Shown: positions 31,675 through 41,861, counted from the stretch's first letter. The stretch is DNA of 64,000 bases from an uncultured Cellulomonas sp. (GCF_947494015.1 NZ_CANLTL010000006.1:186001-250000), one strand, 5' to 3'. Made by a program: numbers and translations. Notes: generated from the sequence alone by a model not told the origin.

Positions 31675-33621
31675 ATGACGTCGTCGCGACCCCGCACCGC
31701 AGGGGCCCGGCCGGTGCTGACCGGCCTGCTGCTGACCACGCTGACCGTCGGCACGCTCACCGCCTGCACGCCGGACCGGCCCGACCCGGACGCCGCCGCG
31801 GAGGCCTTCGCGCAGGGCCTGGAGACGCTCGACCTGACCGGGGTGCCGCTCGAGGGCGCCACGCCGGCGGAGGCGACCGAGCAGCTGACCTCCGCCGTCG
31901 AGGGCCTGGACCCGTGGCGGCCGCAGGTGGACGTGGCGAGCGTCGACGTCGACGAGGAGGACGACACCGCCGCCACCGCGCAGCTCGAGGTCACCTGGGA
32001 CGTCGACGCGGGCGACACGGACTGGACGTACACCACGCCGGTGCCGCTGGCCTACGTCGACCCAGAGGACGGCGAGGCGCAGTGGCGCGTGCGGTGGGCC
32101 CCGAGCCTGATCGCCCCCGGCATGGTCACGGGCGAGCAGCTCGCGGTCGACCGGGTACCGGCCGCGCGGGGGACCGTGCTGGGCGCCGGGGGCACCGTGC
32201 TCGTCAGCGACCGCCCGGTGCTGCGGCTCGGGGTCGACAAGACACGCGTCGACGCGGCCGGCCAGGAGGCCGCCGCCCGGGCGCTGGCCGCACTGACCGG
32301 CCTCGACCCGGACGACTACGTGGCCCGCGTCGCGGCCGCAGGCGAGAAGGCCTTCGTCGAGGCCATCGTCGTGCGCGAGACCGACCCCGGCGACATCGAC
32401 GTGACCGCCGCCCGCGCGGTGCCGGGCGTCATCGCGCTGCCGGACACGCTGCCGCTGGCGCCGACCCGACGCTTCGCCCGACCGCTGCTCGGCACCGTCG
32501 GTGAGGCGACCGCCGAGATCGTCGAGGCCTCCCAGGGCGCCGTCGTCGCCGGTGACCTGGCCGGCCTGTCGGGCCTCCAGCAGCAGTACGACGCGCGGCT
32601 GCGCGGCCTGCCCGGCCTGACGATCCACTCGACCGGCGCCGAGAGCGGCGGCACCCGGGATCTGTTCCGGAGCGAGCCGGTGCCCGGCGAGCCGTTGCAG
32701 ACCACTCTGGACCCGTCGCTGCAGGACCTCGCCGAGGCCACCCTGGCGGACGTCGGCCCGGCGAGCGCGATCGTCGCGGTGCGCCCCTCGACCGGGGAGG
32801 TGCTGGCCGCCGCCAGCGGTCCGGGCAGCCAGGGCTACTCCACCGCGACGCTCGGGCAGTACGCGCCGGGCTCGACGTTCAAGGTCGCGACCTCGCTCGG
32901 CCTGCTGAGGGCCGGGCTGACTCCGGACAGCGCCGTCTCGTGCCCGGCGACCATCACGGCCGACGGCCGGACCTTCGAGAACTACCCCGGCTACCCGGCT
33001 GCCGCGCTCGGCGACATCACGCTCCTCACCGCGATCGCGAACTCGTGCAACACGGCGATGATCGGTGCGCGCGACACGGTCCCGCAGGGCGCGCTCGCCG
33101 ACGCCGCCTCCTCGCTCGGGCTCGGCCAGAGCGACGACGTCGGCTTCCCCGCGTTCCTCGGGTCCGTCCCGGCCGACGCGCAGGGCACGGACCACGCCGC
33201 CTCGATGATCGGCCAGGGCCGCGTGCAGGCGTCCCCGCTCGCGATGGCGGTCGTCGCCGCATCGGTCGCCGGTGGGCGTCCCGTGACGCCGGTGCTCGTG
33301 GTCACCGACGAGCACCCGCTCGGCACCGACGCGGCGGCCGCGACCCCGCTCACCGCGGCCGAGGCCGAGTCCCTGCGAGTGCTGATGCGGGCCGTGGTGA
33401 CGGAAGGATCGGGGGACTTCCTCGCCGACCTGCCCGGCGAACCGGTGGGTGCCAAGAGCGGGACGGCGCAGTTCGGTACCGACGACCCGCCACGCAACCA
33501 CGCCTGGATGATCGCGACCCAGGGCGATCTCGCCGTCGCGGTCTTCGTCGAGGAGGGCGACTTCGGCTCGACGACGGCCGGGCCGCTGCTCAAGGCGTTC
33601 CTGCGCGGTGCCGCGGCGTAG
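31675..33621 (+). CDS. Lipoprotein penicillin-binding transpeptidase with MecA_N/NTF2-like N-terminal domain
   Basis: Lipobox LTVGTLTAC; PGSTFKVATS (SxxK), NSCNTAM (SxN), GAKSGTAQF (KSG). Confidence 0.88.
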   Translation: MTSSRPRTAGARPVLTGLLLTTLTVGTLTACTPDRPDPDAAAEAFAQGLETLDLTGVPLEGATPAEATEQLTSAVEGLDPWRPQVDVASVDVDEEDDTAATAQLEVTWDVDAGDTDWTYTTPVPLAYVDPEDGEAQWRVRWAPSLIAPGMVTGEQLAVDRVPAARGTVLGAGGTVLVSDRPVLRLGVDKTRVDAAGQEAAARALAALTGLDPDDYVARVAAAGEKAFVEAIVVRETDPGDIDVTAARAVPGVIALPDTLPLAPTRRFARPLLGTVGEATAEIVEASQGAVVAGDLAGLSGLQQQYDARLRGLPGLTIHSTGAESGGTRDLFRSEPVPGEPLQTTLDPSLQDLAEATLADVGPASAIVAVRPSTGEVLAAASGPGSQGYSTATLGQYAPGSTFKVATSLGLLRAGLTPDSAVSCPATITADGRTFENYPGYPAAALGDITLLTAIANSCNTAMIGARDTVPQGALADAASSLGLGQSDDVGFPAFLGSVPADAQGTDHAASMIGQGRVQASPLAMAVVAASVAGGRPVTPVLVVTDEHPLGTDAAAATPLTAAEAESLRVLMRAVVTEGSGDFLADLPGEPVGAKSGTAQFGTDDPPRNHAWMIATQGDLAVAVFVEEGDFGSTTAGPLLKAFLRGAAA

Positions 33622-33641
33622 GGTCGCCGCGTGATGACGCG

Positions 33642-34238
33642 ATGATCCGGCGTGCGCTGGCCCGCGGCTACTGGGCCGCCAGCCGCTGGACGCACCGGTC
33701 GGAGCCGCTGCCGCCTGAGGGCGTCGGGCTGCTCATCGGGGCGCCCCACACCTCCAACTGGGACTTCGTCCTCATGCTCGCCATCACCTGGCGGCTCGGC
33801 ATCGAGTCGAAGTTCCTCGGCAAGCTCGCGCTGTTCCGCGGGCCGCTCGGGCCGCTGATGCGCGCGCTCGGCGGCATCCCGGTCGACCGGCGCAACCCGG
33901 CCGGGCTGGTCGACGACGTCGTGGCCAGGGTGCGCGGGGGCGAGCGGTTCTTCCTCGTGGTCACCCCCGAGGGCACGCGCAGCCGGGCCGAGCACTGGAA
34001 GTCCGGCTTCTACCGGATCGCCCTGGACACCGGCCTGCCCGTCACGCTGGGCTACGTCGACCGGCGGACGATGACGACGGGGCTCGGGCCCACCATCCGG
34101 CTGACCGGTGACGTGCGGGCCGACATGGACGTGATCCGCGCGTTCTACGCCGACAAGGCCGGCCTGCGGCCGGAGAACCGGACCGAGCCGCGGCTGCGCG
34201 ACGAGCCGTCGTCGTCGGCGGGGCTGCCGCCGCTGTGA
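33642..34238 (+). CDS. 1-acyl-sn-glycerol-3-phosphate acyltransferase-like protein
   Basis: IGAPHTSNWDFVLML (HTSNWD variant of HX4D), TPEGTRSRAEHWKSGFYRIAL. Confidence 0.85.
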   Translation: MIRRALARGYWAASRWTHRSEPLPPEGVGLLIGAPHTSNWDFVLMLAITWRLGIESKFLGKLALFRGPLGPLMRALGGIPVDRRNPAGLVDDVVARVRGGERFFLVVTPEGTRSRAEHWKSGFYRIALDTGLPVTLGYVDRRTMTTGLGPTIRLTGDVRADMDVIRAFYADKAGLRPENRTEPRLRDEPSSSAGLPPL

Positions 34239-34411
34239 ACGCGTGGACCGTGTGAGGCGTGGCCGGTGAGTGCCTGGCTGCGAGGTGTGGCCCGGTGGCC
34301 GGTGGCCGGTGACTCGTCGCCGCGGCGGGCTCGACCTGCGTCGGTCGGCGTCGCCCGACATGCTGGGCGGCACGGGACGAGGACGACCGCTGGGCGGGTG
34401 AGGCAGGTGAC

Positions 34412-34711
34412 GTGGTCAGGCGGGTGACGCGGGCGGCGGTGGCCGCCTCGAGCCGGTGGACCGACCCCGACGGGGTGCGGATGCCGGCGGGGGAGGTCCA
34501 TGCCTGGGAGCAGGGCACCAACCAGACGGTGTGCGGCCTGCCGCTGAGCCGGTCGCAGCTGCAGCGCTTCCCGCACGTTGACTGGTCCGACGTCCGACCC
34601 GCCACGGGGCGGCACGCCGACGAGGTCGGGCGGGTGTGCCCCCGGTGCGCGGCCGGCATGGGGGCACGCCGTGACGAGCGCCCGTGGGCGCGCCGGAACC
34701 CCCGACCGTGA
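34412..34711 (+). CDS. Hypothetical protein with possible zinc-binding C-terminus
   Basis: VHAWEQGTNQTVCGLPLSRSQLQRFPHVDWSDVRPATGRHADEVGRVCPRCAAGM; paired Cys/His. Confidence 0.6.
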   Translation: MVRRVTRAAVAASSRWTDPDGVRMPAGEVHAWEQGTNQTVCGLPLSRSQLQRFPHVDWSDVRPATGRHADEVGRVCPRCAAGMGARRDERPWARRNPRP

Positions 34712-34725
34712 GGGGCTCCGGCGCG
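34689..34725. terminator. Hairpin between convergent genes
   Basis: cgcgccggaacccc / ggggctccggcgcg stem with one mismatch, loop cgaccgtga; overlaps the 3' end of the + gene. Confidence 0.55.
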
Positions 34726-34732
34726 TCGTCGG

Positions 34733-36217
34733 TCACGCCGGGGAGAGCCCGTCGAAGCGGTGCAGGAAGGCGGCCATCGCCTGACGGCTGATGGCCACGG
34801 TCGGCCGGAAGGTGCCGTCGTCGTAGCCCTCGGCGACACCCGTCGCCGCGAGCCACGCGATCGCGTCGGTGAACTGGCTGTCCGCCGGGACGTCGGGGAA
34901 CGTCGCCGTCGCGTCGACGGCCGGCTCGCCGGCCAGGCGGTAGAGGAACGCGCCCATCGCCTGCCGGCTCACGGGCCGGGTCGGGCCGAACAGGTCGCCC
35001 TCGTACCCTTTCGCCAGGTCGTTCGCGGCCATCCACTCGATCGCCACGAAGAACGGGTTGTCGGGGCCGACGTCCGAGAACGTCTGCTGACCGGGCTCGG
35101 GGGTGTACTCCTCGCCCGCGTAGCGGTACATGAACGCGGCCATGGCCTGCCGCGACATGGCGCTCGCGGGGTAGAAGTACAGCTCGTCACCGACCGGCGT
35201 CCCGGTCGACAGACCCGACTCGGCGAGCCAGCGGATGTCGGCGTAGAAGGGCTGCCCCTCCACCACGTCGACGAACTGGGGGGCCGGGACGGCGGAGGCC
35301 AGGGCGAGCGCGATGGCCTGCTGGCCGGCCACGTTCGGGTGGAAGCTCGCGACCGGGTCGCTCGGCGTCAGGGTGTTGATCCAGGACTGCGCGGGGTCGG
35401 TCTCGCAGGACGAGTGCCCGGCGAAGGGCTCGACCAGGTCGACGTAGACCGCGCCGACCGCCTGGGCGGCGGCGGCGATGGCGGCGTTCAGCTGCAGCGT
35501 CGCCGCGTTGATGACGCCCTGCGCCTCGGGGGCGATGGCGCTGCAGGCCGCCGACGGCGCCCCGGCCGGGAACAGCAGCGGGTAGCCGGCGACCATCACC
35601 AGGGCGTCCGGGGCCTGGGCCTGCACGGTGGCGTACACCTGCTGCAGCGGCGAGGCGCCACCGGGTGCGGCCGTCGTCAGGGCCTGCAGGGCGCCGGCGG
35701 ACGCGGTCAGCGCCGCCGAGCAGGTGGGCAGGCCGGGGACCGGGACGACCGTGTTGCACGCCGCCGCGACCGTGCTGAAGCCGGCGTCGTTGCCGCCGAT
35801 GCTCAAGGTGACCAGGCCGGTCTGCGGACCCAGGGCGGTGAGCTGCGACGGCTCGCCCTTGAGGCCGCTGGCCAGGGTGAGGGTCGTGGCGCCGCTGCAC
35901 GCGGCGTTGACGTACTGCGTGCCGCTCGCCGCGGCGACGAGCTGGCCGAAGATCGCGTGCCCGCCGATCGCCGAGCGGTGGCAGCCGTCGGCACCGCTGT
36001 CGCCGAAGACGTCGATCGTCCAGGGCTGCTCCCCCGGCGCGGGCGCACCTTCCCCGGAGGCGTAGGAGTCGCCGAGGGTGACGACGGGGACGCCGTCCGG
36101 CGGCAGGCCGGGCGGTGCCTCCGCCGCGGCGGCGGGCAGGCTGAGGGTGGCCGCCAGCACCGCAGCACCGAGCACCGAGGCGCTGCGGCGCATGCGCCTG
36201 ACCATGACTGTGAGCAT
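34733..36217 (-). CDS. Secreted SGNH/GDSL hydrolase with three C-terminal S-layer homology repeats
   Basis: VVTLGDSYASGEG, SIGGNDAGF, signal peptide; three repeats FxDVxxxxxFxxxIxWLAxxGxxxG...SRQAMAAFxxR. Confidence 0.85.
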   Translation of the reverse strand: MLTVMVRRMRRSASVLGAAVLAATLSLPAAAAEAPPGLPPDGVPVVTLGDSYASGEGAPAPGEQPWTIDVFGDSGADGCHRSAIGGHAIFGQLVAAASGTQYVNAACSGATTLTLASGLKGEPSQLTALGPQTGLVTLSIGGNDAGFSTVAAACNTVVPVPGLPTCSAALTASAGALQALTTAAPGGASPLQQVYATVQAQAPDALVMVAGYPLLFPAGAPSAACSAIAPEAQGVINAATLQLNAAIAAAAQAVGAVYVDLVEPFAGHSSCETDPAQSWINTLTPSDPVASFHPNVAGQQAIALALASAVPAPQFVDVVEGQPFYADIRWLAESGLSTGTPVGDELYFYPASAMSRQAMAAFMYRYAGEEYTPEPGQQTFSDVGPDNPFFVAIEWMAANDLAKGYEGDLFGPTRPVSRQAMGAFLYRLAGEPAVDATATFPDVPADSQFTDAIAWLAATGVAEGYDDGTFRPTVAISRQAMAAFLHRFDGLSPA

Positions 36218-36363
36218 CGTGACGTCCTTGCCGTCGAGGGGAGAGCGACCGCCGAAGGCGCGGGCGCCCACCGCGCATTCTGGTGGCCACGGCCCGGCCT
36301 CCGGGCGCTTTCGCGATGGCGGTGCCACGGACGGCGGACCCCCGCGCGCGGTGGCCCGACGTG

Positions 36364-36399
36364 CGACGGCCCGGCACCTCAGGGGTTGCCGGGCCGTCG
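36364..36399. terminator. Terminator-like hairpin downstream of the DUF6480-like gene
   Basis: cgacggcccggca (36364-36376) / tgccgggccgtcg (36387-36399), 13-bp perfect stem, 10-nt loop. Confidence 0.6.
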
Positions 36400-36446
36400 T
36401 CGTGCAGGTCGGGCGCCGCCGACGGCGCCCTCGGTGGCGGGGTCGG

Positions 36447-36680
36447 TCAGTCGCCGATCCCCACGGCGTAGCCGACGAGCATGACCACGACCAGCGCGAC
36501 GACCACGAGGATCCCCACGTACACCAGCTTGTTCGTCTTCTCCGACGGCAGGTCGGGCTGCCGGTAGGCGTTGCCCGAGGTGCTCGCCTCGATCGGCGGG
36601 GTGTCCCCGGGGTCGACGCTGTTGCCGTGCTGCATGCCCGGGGTGTTCTCCGGGTCCGGGTCGGTCGGTCTGGCGGTCAT
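36447..36680 (-). CDS. Small DUF6480-like protein with C-terminal TM helix
   Basis: TDPDPENTPGMQHGNSVDPGDTPPIEASTSG then TM YVGILVVVALVVVMLVGYAVGI. Confidence 0.7.
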   Translation of the reverse strand: MTARPTDPDPENTPGMQHGNSVDPGDTPPIEASTSGNAYRQPDLPSEKTNKLVYVGILVVVALVVVMLVGYAVGIGD

Positions 36681-36764
36681 GGGCTCACGCTAAGCCCGCG
36701 TCGACGGGCCCGCCACGCGGGCCGGCTCACCGCCCGACACCCGGGTCCGGGGCGGCCCGGCCGG

Positions 36765-38069
36765 TCAGAGCACCGGCAGGTACCGGTCGAGGAAGTCGTT
36801 GCGGAACTTGCCGTCCGGGTCCATCTCCGCGGCCAGCCGGCGGAAGTCGTCCGCGCGCGGGTACTGCGCGCGCACCTCGGCCGGGTCGGTGCCGAAGACC
36901 TTGCCCCAGTGCGGGCGCGGTGCGAACGGCGCCAGGACCCGCTCGAGGTCGGGCAGCAGGGCGGCGACGCCGTCGGGGTCCTTGTGGAAGGTGAAGTGGA
37001 TCGCGACCGAGTCCCGCGCGTAGCTCGGGCTGAGCCACAGGTCGTCGGCCGCGACCGTGCGGATCTCCGACACGTGCAGGACCGGGGCGATGCGCTCGCG
37101 GAGCGTCGCCACGGCCGCCAGTGCCGGCGCCCCGTGCTCGGCTGGCACCAGGTACTCGGTCTGGATCTCGTCACCGCTGCTGGGGGTGAACTCCATCCGG
37201 AAGTGGGGCAGCCGCTCGTGGAACGGACCCGGGCGACCGCCCTGCTCGGTGCAGTTCTCCGGCGGCATGCTCGGCAGCGGGTGCAGCGGGCCGTCGGCGA
37301 GCCGGGCGCCGTGCCAGGTGGTCGGGAAGGGCGCGTCGGCGTCGTCGGGCAGGCCGTCGGGCTCCTCTCCCGGCGACCCACCCACGCGCTGCTTGACCCA
37401 CACCTGCTCGACGTCGGTCGACCGCCAGCGGGTGAACAGGCTCAGGCTGTACGCGCTGCGCAGCACCTCCTCGAGCCGTCCGGAGGTCAGCTGGTCCGCC
37501 GGCAGGTCGCGGTACACGACCTGCCGGACGTCGAAGGTCGGCACGAGGTCGAGGGTCAGCGCGACGACGACGCCGAGCGCGCCGAGCGCGACCACCGCGC
37601 CCGGGAACCGGTCCGGGTCCGCGTCCCGCGACAGCGTGACGAGCTCGCCGTCGGCGGTCACCAGCTGCACCGCGCGGACCGACGAGGCGAGGTTCGCGTT
37701 GCGCACACCGGACCCGTGGGTGCCGGTCGAGCAGGCGCCGCCCACGCTGATGTGCGGCAGCGAGCCCATGTTGGCCAGTGCGAAGCCGTGCTCGTGCACC
37801 GCCTGCGCCACGGCGCCGTACCGCACCCCGGCGGCGACGGTGACGGTCGAGGTCCCCGGGTCGACGTCGACCACGGGCGGCAGGCCGGTGACCGAGACGA
37901 GGTCGTGCGTGGTGTCGGCGACGTGGCTGAAGGAGTGAGCCGTGCCCAGGGCCCGGATCCGTGGCGTCGCCGCGACCAGGTCCTGCAGCTCGTCGACCGA
38001 GGCGGGCTGGTGGACCTGGCGGGCGGCGAAGGTGACGGTGCCGGACCAGTTGGTGCCGTGCGCGGGCAT
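36765..38069 (-). CDS. FAD-binding D-arabinono-1,4-lactone oxidase-like protein
   Basis: IRALGTAHSFSHVADT, SVGGACSTGTHGSG, C-terminal HWGKVFGTDPAEVRAQYPR. Confidence 0.88.
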   Translation of the reverse strand: MPAHGTNWSGTVTFAARQVHQPASVDELQDLVAATPRIRALGTAHSFSHVADTTHDLVSVTGLPPVVDVDPGTSTVTVAAGVRYGAVAQAVHEHGFALANMGSLPHISVGGACSTGTHGSGVRNANLASSVRAVQLVTADGELVTLSRDADPDRFPGAVVALGALGVVVALTLDLVPTFDVRQVVYRDLPADQLTSGRLEEVLRSAYSLSLFTRWRSTDVEQVWVKQRVGGSPGEEPDGLPDDADAPFPTTWHGARLADGPLHPLPSMPPENCTEQGGRPGPFHERLPHFRMEFTPSSGDEIQTEYLVPAEHGAPALAAVATLRERIAPVLHVSEIRTVAADDLWLSPSYARDSVAIHFTFHKDPDGVAALLPDLERVLAPFAPRPHWGKVFGTDPAEVRAQYPRADDFRRLAAEMDPDGKFRNDFLDRYLPVL

Positions 38070-38195
38070 GGTGTCCTCTCGAGTGCGGGTGGTCAGGTCT
38101 ACCAGGCCGGGGTGCCGTCCGGCCGGTTGCCCCGGCCGGGACGCGGTGCGAGCGTGGGATCGGATCGGGCCGATCGGGCGACGGAGAGGAACGGC

Positions 38196-39794
38196 GTGAG
38201 CACTCACACCGTGGACGCGGTGGTCGTCGGAGCCGGCCCCAACGGGCTGGTGGCCGCCAACGCGCTCGTCGACGCGGGCTGGGAGGTGCTCGTCCTCGAG
38301 GAGCAGGACCACGTCGGGGGCGCCGTCCGCACCGCCGAGGTCACCGCGCCCGGCTTCCACAACGACCTGTTCAGCGCCTTCTACCCGTTGGCGGCCGCGT
38401 CCCCGATCATCCGTGGCCTGGGTCTGGAGGAGCACGGGCTGACCTGGCTGCGGGCCCCTGACGTCCTGGCGCACGCGCTGGACGACGGCCGCGCCGCCGT
38501 CCTGCACCACGACGCCACGCGGACCGCGGCGGGGCTCGACGAGTTCGCCGCCGGGGACGGCGAGGCGTGGCTGCGCATGGTGCACGCGTGGGACCGCATC
38601 CGCGACCCGCTGCTGGACGCGCTGTTCACCCCGTTCCCGCCGGTGACGTCCGGGCTGCGGCTGCTGGCCCGGTCCGGCGTGGCGGGGTCCCTGGACCTGG
38701 CCCGGCTCGCGGTGCTGCCGGTGCGGCGCCTCGGGGACGAGCACTTCCGCGGGGACGGCGGACCGCTGCTGCTGACCGGCAACGCGATGCACTCCGACGT
38801 CCCGCCGGACGCCGCCGGCAGCGGGATCTTCGGGTGGCTGCTCGCGATGCTGGGGCAGGACGTCGGCTTCCCGGTGCCGCAGGGCGGCGCCGGTCGGCTC
38901 GCCGGTGCGCTCGCGGCCCGCGTCGTCGCCGGCGGCGGCGACATCGAGACCGGCGCGCGGGTGGACTCGGTCGTGGTCAGCGGTGGGCGCGCGATCGGGG
39001 TGCGCACCCGGGACGGCCGGCGGGTCCGTGCGCGGCACGCCGTGCTCGCCGACGTCACCGCCCCGGCGCTCTACCGCGACCTGGTGGGCCTCGAGCACCT
39101 GCCTGCCAAGGTCCGCCGGGACCTGGACCGCTTCCAGTGGGACCACCCGACGTTCAAGGTGAACTGGGCCGTGGACCGTCCGATCCCGTGGACGGCTCCC
39201 GGTGCCCGCGGCGCCGGCACCGTGCACCTGGGCGTCGACAGCGACGGCTTCGTGGACATGGCCGCCGACCTGTCGGTGGGCCGGGTGCCCGAGCGCCCGT
39301 TCCTGCTCTTCGGCCAGATGACGACGTCCGACCCGTCCCGCTCCCCGGCCGGCACCGAGTCGGCGTGGGCGTACACCCACGTGCCGCACGGCGTCGTCTG
39401 GACCGACGCGGACGTCGCGGCGCATGTCGAGCGGATCGAGGCGGCGGTCGAGCGGGTCGCGCCGGGCTTCCGCGACGCCGTCCTGGCGCGCAGCGTGCAG
39501 TCCCCGGCCGACCTCGAGGCGGCCAACGCGAACCTGCACGGGGGCGCCGTCAACGGCGGCACCTCCGCCATCCACCAGCAGCTGTTCTTCCGGCCCACGC
39601 CGGGTCTGGGTCGGCCCGAGACGCCGGTGGCCGGCCTGTACCTCGCGAGCGCGTCGGCGCACCCGGGCGGCGGCGTCCACGGGGCCTGCGGGTGGAACGC
39701 GGCCCGGGCCGCGCTGGGTGCGTCCGGGCGGACCGGCGCCGTCCGTCGGCTGCTCACCCGGACGGTGTGGGAGCGGGCGCTCGGGGCGGGGTGA
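38196..39794 (+). CDS. Phytoene-desaturase-like NAD(P)/FAD-dependent oxidoreductase
   Basis: DAVVVGAGPNGLVAANALVDAGWEVLVLEEQDHVGGAVRTAE dinucleotide-binding motif; GTG start inferred. Confidence 0.88.
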   Translation: MSTHTVDAVVVGAGPNGLVAANALVDAGWEVLVLEEQDHVGGAVRTAEVTAPGFHNDLFSAFYPLAAASPIIRGLGLEEHGLTWLRAPDVLAHALDDGRAAVLHHDATRTAAGLDEFAAGDGEAWLRMVHAWDRIRDPLLDALFTPFPPVTSGLRLLARSGVAGSLDLARLAVLPVRRLGDEHFRGDGGPLLLTGNAMHSDVPPDAAGSGIFGWLLAMLGQDVGFPVPQGGAGRLAGALAARVVAGGGDIETGARVDSVVVSGGRAIGVRTRDGRRVRARHAVLADVTAPALYRDLVGLEHLPAKVRRDLDRFQWDHPTFKVNWAVDRPIPWTAPGARGAGTVHLGVDSDGFVDMAADLSVGRVPERPFLLFGQMTTSDPSRSPAGTESAWAYTHVPHGVVWTDADVAAHVERIEAAVERVAPGFRDAVLARSVQSPADLEAANANLHGGAVNGGTSAIHQQLFFRPTPGLGRPETPVAGLYLASASAHPGGGVHGACGWNAARAALGASGRTGAVRRLLTRTVWERALGAG

Positions 39795-39815
39795 CCGCTG
39801 CCCGGCGCTGGTTCC

Positions 39816-40211
39816 CTAGGCCCTCGCGATCCGCGGCCCGTCCGTGGCCAGGTCCACCTGGAACCAGACCGTCTTGCCCCCGCCGCCGTCGGCCTCGACC
39901 CCCCAGGCGGCTGCGAACGTGTCGATCAGCTTCATGCCGCGACCACCGGTCGCCTCGGGCGGAGCATCGATCACCACCGGGACCCGGGGGCTGTCGTCGC
40001 GGACCGCGATGCGCACGGCCCCGTCGGCGTACCGGGCGTCGACGTCGATGGAGCCGGACGGCGGCCCGTACTTGACCGCATTGGTCACCAGCTCGCTCGC
40101 GAGCAGCACGACCAGCCGTTCGGCGGCCGGGGTCGCACCGTGGGCCCGTACCGACTCCGCCGCCCACAGCCGGGCGGCGCGCACGGAGGCGAGGTCGGGC
40201 GGGAAGAACAT
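39816..40211 (-). CDS. HATPase_c_2 anti-sigma-type ATP-binding protein
   Basis: LLASELVTNAVKYG (N box), RVAVRDDSP-like, GRGMKLIDTFAAAWGVE. Confidence 0.85.
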   Translation of the reverse strand: MFFPPDLASVRAARLWAAESVRAHGATPAAERLVVLLASELVTNAVKYGPPSGSIDVDARYADGAVRIAVRDDSPRVPVVIDAPPEATGGRGMKLIDTFAAAWGVEADGGGGKTVWFQVDLATDGPRIARA

Positions 40212-40297
40212 GGGAGTCCTTCCTGGCTGCCTCGGCCCGGGCCCGGGTCGAGGATCCACCATCCCGCACATCGGAGCAGCCCGCAGGGGGAGCAGGG

Positions 40298-40648
40298 CTA
40301 GCCGCCGTCCAGCAGGTCGTCGAGGCCGCAGATGCGCGCCACCTCGGCGAAGAGGCGGTCGTACCCGTGGACGCGCAGCCCGCCACCGCGGGCGCACAGG
40401 CGGCGGTGCAGGTCACGCAGGCAGTCGAATCCCGCGAGGTCGACGAACGTCAGCCCCGCGACATCCAGGCGCAGGTCGAGGTGGCCCTGGGCGACCTGCT
40501 CCTCCACGACGCCGCCGACGGCGGGACCGGTCGCGGCGTCGAGCTCGCCGCCGAGGTGGATCGTGCTGACCGGGTCGGCGGTCACGGAGAAGGTCAGCGT
40601 CGGCTCGCCCGAGTCGTCGACGGGGATGGTGTGCTGCTGGCTCGTCAC
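40298..40648 (-). CDS. STAS domain anti-sigma factor antagonist-like protein
   Basis: IHLGGELDAATGPAVGGVVEEQ...LDVAGLTFVDLAGFDCLRDLHRR; start near VTSQQHTIP inferred (ORF opens at 40753). Confidence 0.8.
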   Translation of the reverse strand: MTSQQHTIPVDDSGEPTLTFSVTADPVSTIHLGGELDAATGPAVGGVVEEQVAQGHLDLRLDVAGLTFVDLAGFDCLRDLHRRLCARGGGLRVHGYDRLFAEVARICGLDDLLDGG

Positions 40649-40995
40649 GGGGTCGGTCCTCCGCCCGGACCCACCGACGACGTCCGTTCGCGGCGCTGAG
40701 GGGTCACCGGACCCGCCGACGGACGCCGACGGGTCTGGCTGCTTCCCAACCACCGACGAGCGTAGCGCCGGCCCCCCTCGGGATCGAGGGTGTCGGCGCG
40801 GCGGACCCGGTGCTGCCCCGGGTCGGCGGCTTCCGCGGACCCCGTCGGGGCTACCCTGGGGTCAGCCGCGGGCCACCCGCGCGGTGCTGTCAGCACCGCC
40901 GTTCACGGTCTTTCGACCAAGCCGTGCCCCGCTCGAGCCGGCCCCGTCCGCGGTCGTCGCCACTCGTGCCGTCGGGCACCGGAAGCCGTGCACCC

Positions 40996-41805
40996 ATGGA
41001 CGGTCGTCGACCCGACCCGGTCGTCGCCGAGTCCCCGGACGACGTCCCCGCGTCCCCGGACGGTGGACCAGCCGCCGGCGCCGACCCCGCCGTGCTGCGG
41101 CCCGGCGCGATGGAGCTGCTCCAGCTCGTCATGAGCACGCCCGGCGTCGAGGCCTACCTCGACGAGGTCGCCGCGATGGCGCAGGGCGTGAGCCCGGCCA
41201 TCGCCGGCGTCGGGGTGACGTTGCGGCGCCACGGGCAGGTGCTCAGCGTCGCGACCAGCAACGCGCTGGCGGGGAGCGTCGACGAGGTGCAGTACGGCAT
41301 GGACACCGGGCCGTGCCTGGAGACCCTCCGCACCGGCCACGTCGTCCACGTCCCGGAGGTCACCGAGGAGTCACGGTGGGGCGGCTACCCCGACCATGCG
41401 TTGAGCCGCGGGGTGCGCAGCAGCCTGTCCCTCCCGCTGCGCGTGGGCGGGACCACGGTCGGCGCGCTGAACGTCTACGCCGTCCAGCCACGGAGCTTCA
41501 CCGCCGAGCTGGCCGAGCAGCTGTCGACCTTCGCCGCCCAGGCGCAGGTCGCCCTCGCGCTCGCCCTGCGCAGCACCGAGCAGAGTGACGCCGTCGAGCA
41601 GCTGCACGCCGCGATGCAGTCGCGCAGCGTCATCGACCAGGCACTGGGCATCCTCATGGCCCGCCAGCAGTGCACGGCCGACGAGGCGTTCGCGGTGCTG
41701 CGTGCCGGCAGCCAGTCCCGCAACCGCAAGATCGCCGACATCGCGGCCGAGATCATCACGGCGACCACCGGGCACGCCCCGAGGCCGGGACGGTTCGAGC
41801 TCTGA
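40996..41805 (+). CDS. GAF and ANTAR domain-containing protein
   Basis: GAF-like central region; ANTAR tail LHAAMQSRSVIDQALGILMARQQCTADEAFAVLRAGSQSRNRKIADIAAEII. Confidence 0.88.
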   Translation: MDGRRPDPVVAESPDDVPASPDGGPAAGADPAVLRPGAMELLQLVMSTPGVEAYLDEVAAMAQGVSPAIAGVGVTLRRHGQVLSVATSNALAGSVDEVQYGMDTGPCLETLRTGHVVHVPEVTEESRWGGYPDHALSRGVRSSLSLPLRVGGTTVGALNVYAVQPRSFTAELAEQLSTFAAQAQVALALALRSTEQSDAVEQLHAAMQSRSVIDQALGILMARQQCTADEAFAVLRAGSQSRNRKIADIAAEIITATTGHAPRPGRFEL

Positions 41806-41861
41806 CGGTCGCCGCGACCACGCCACGACCGCGTCCGCGTCCGCGTCCGGCGACGGTCCGG

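Noticed and set aside
36765-39680. 971-aa minus-strand ORF
   Set aside because: Only the 3' part from 38069 downwards is real (FAD-linked oxidase); the upstream extension is antisense to the phytoene-desaturase-like gene
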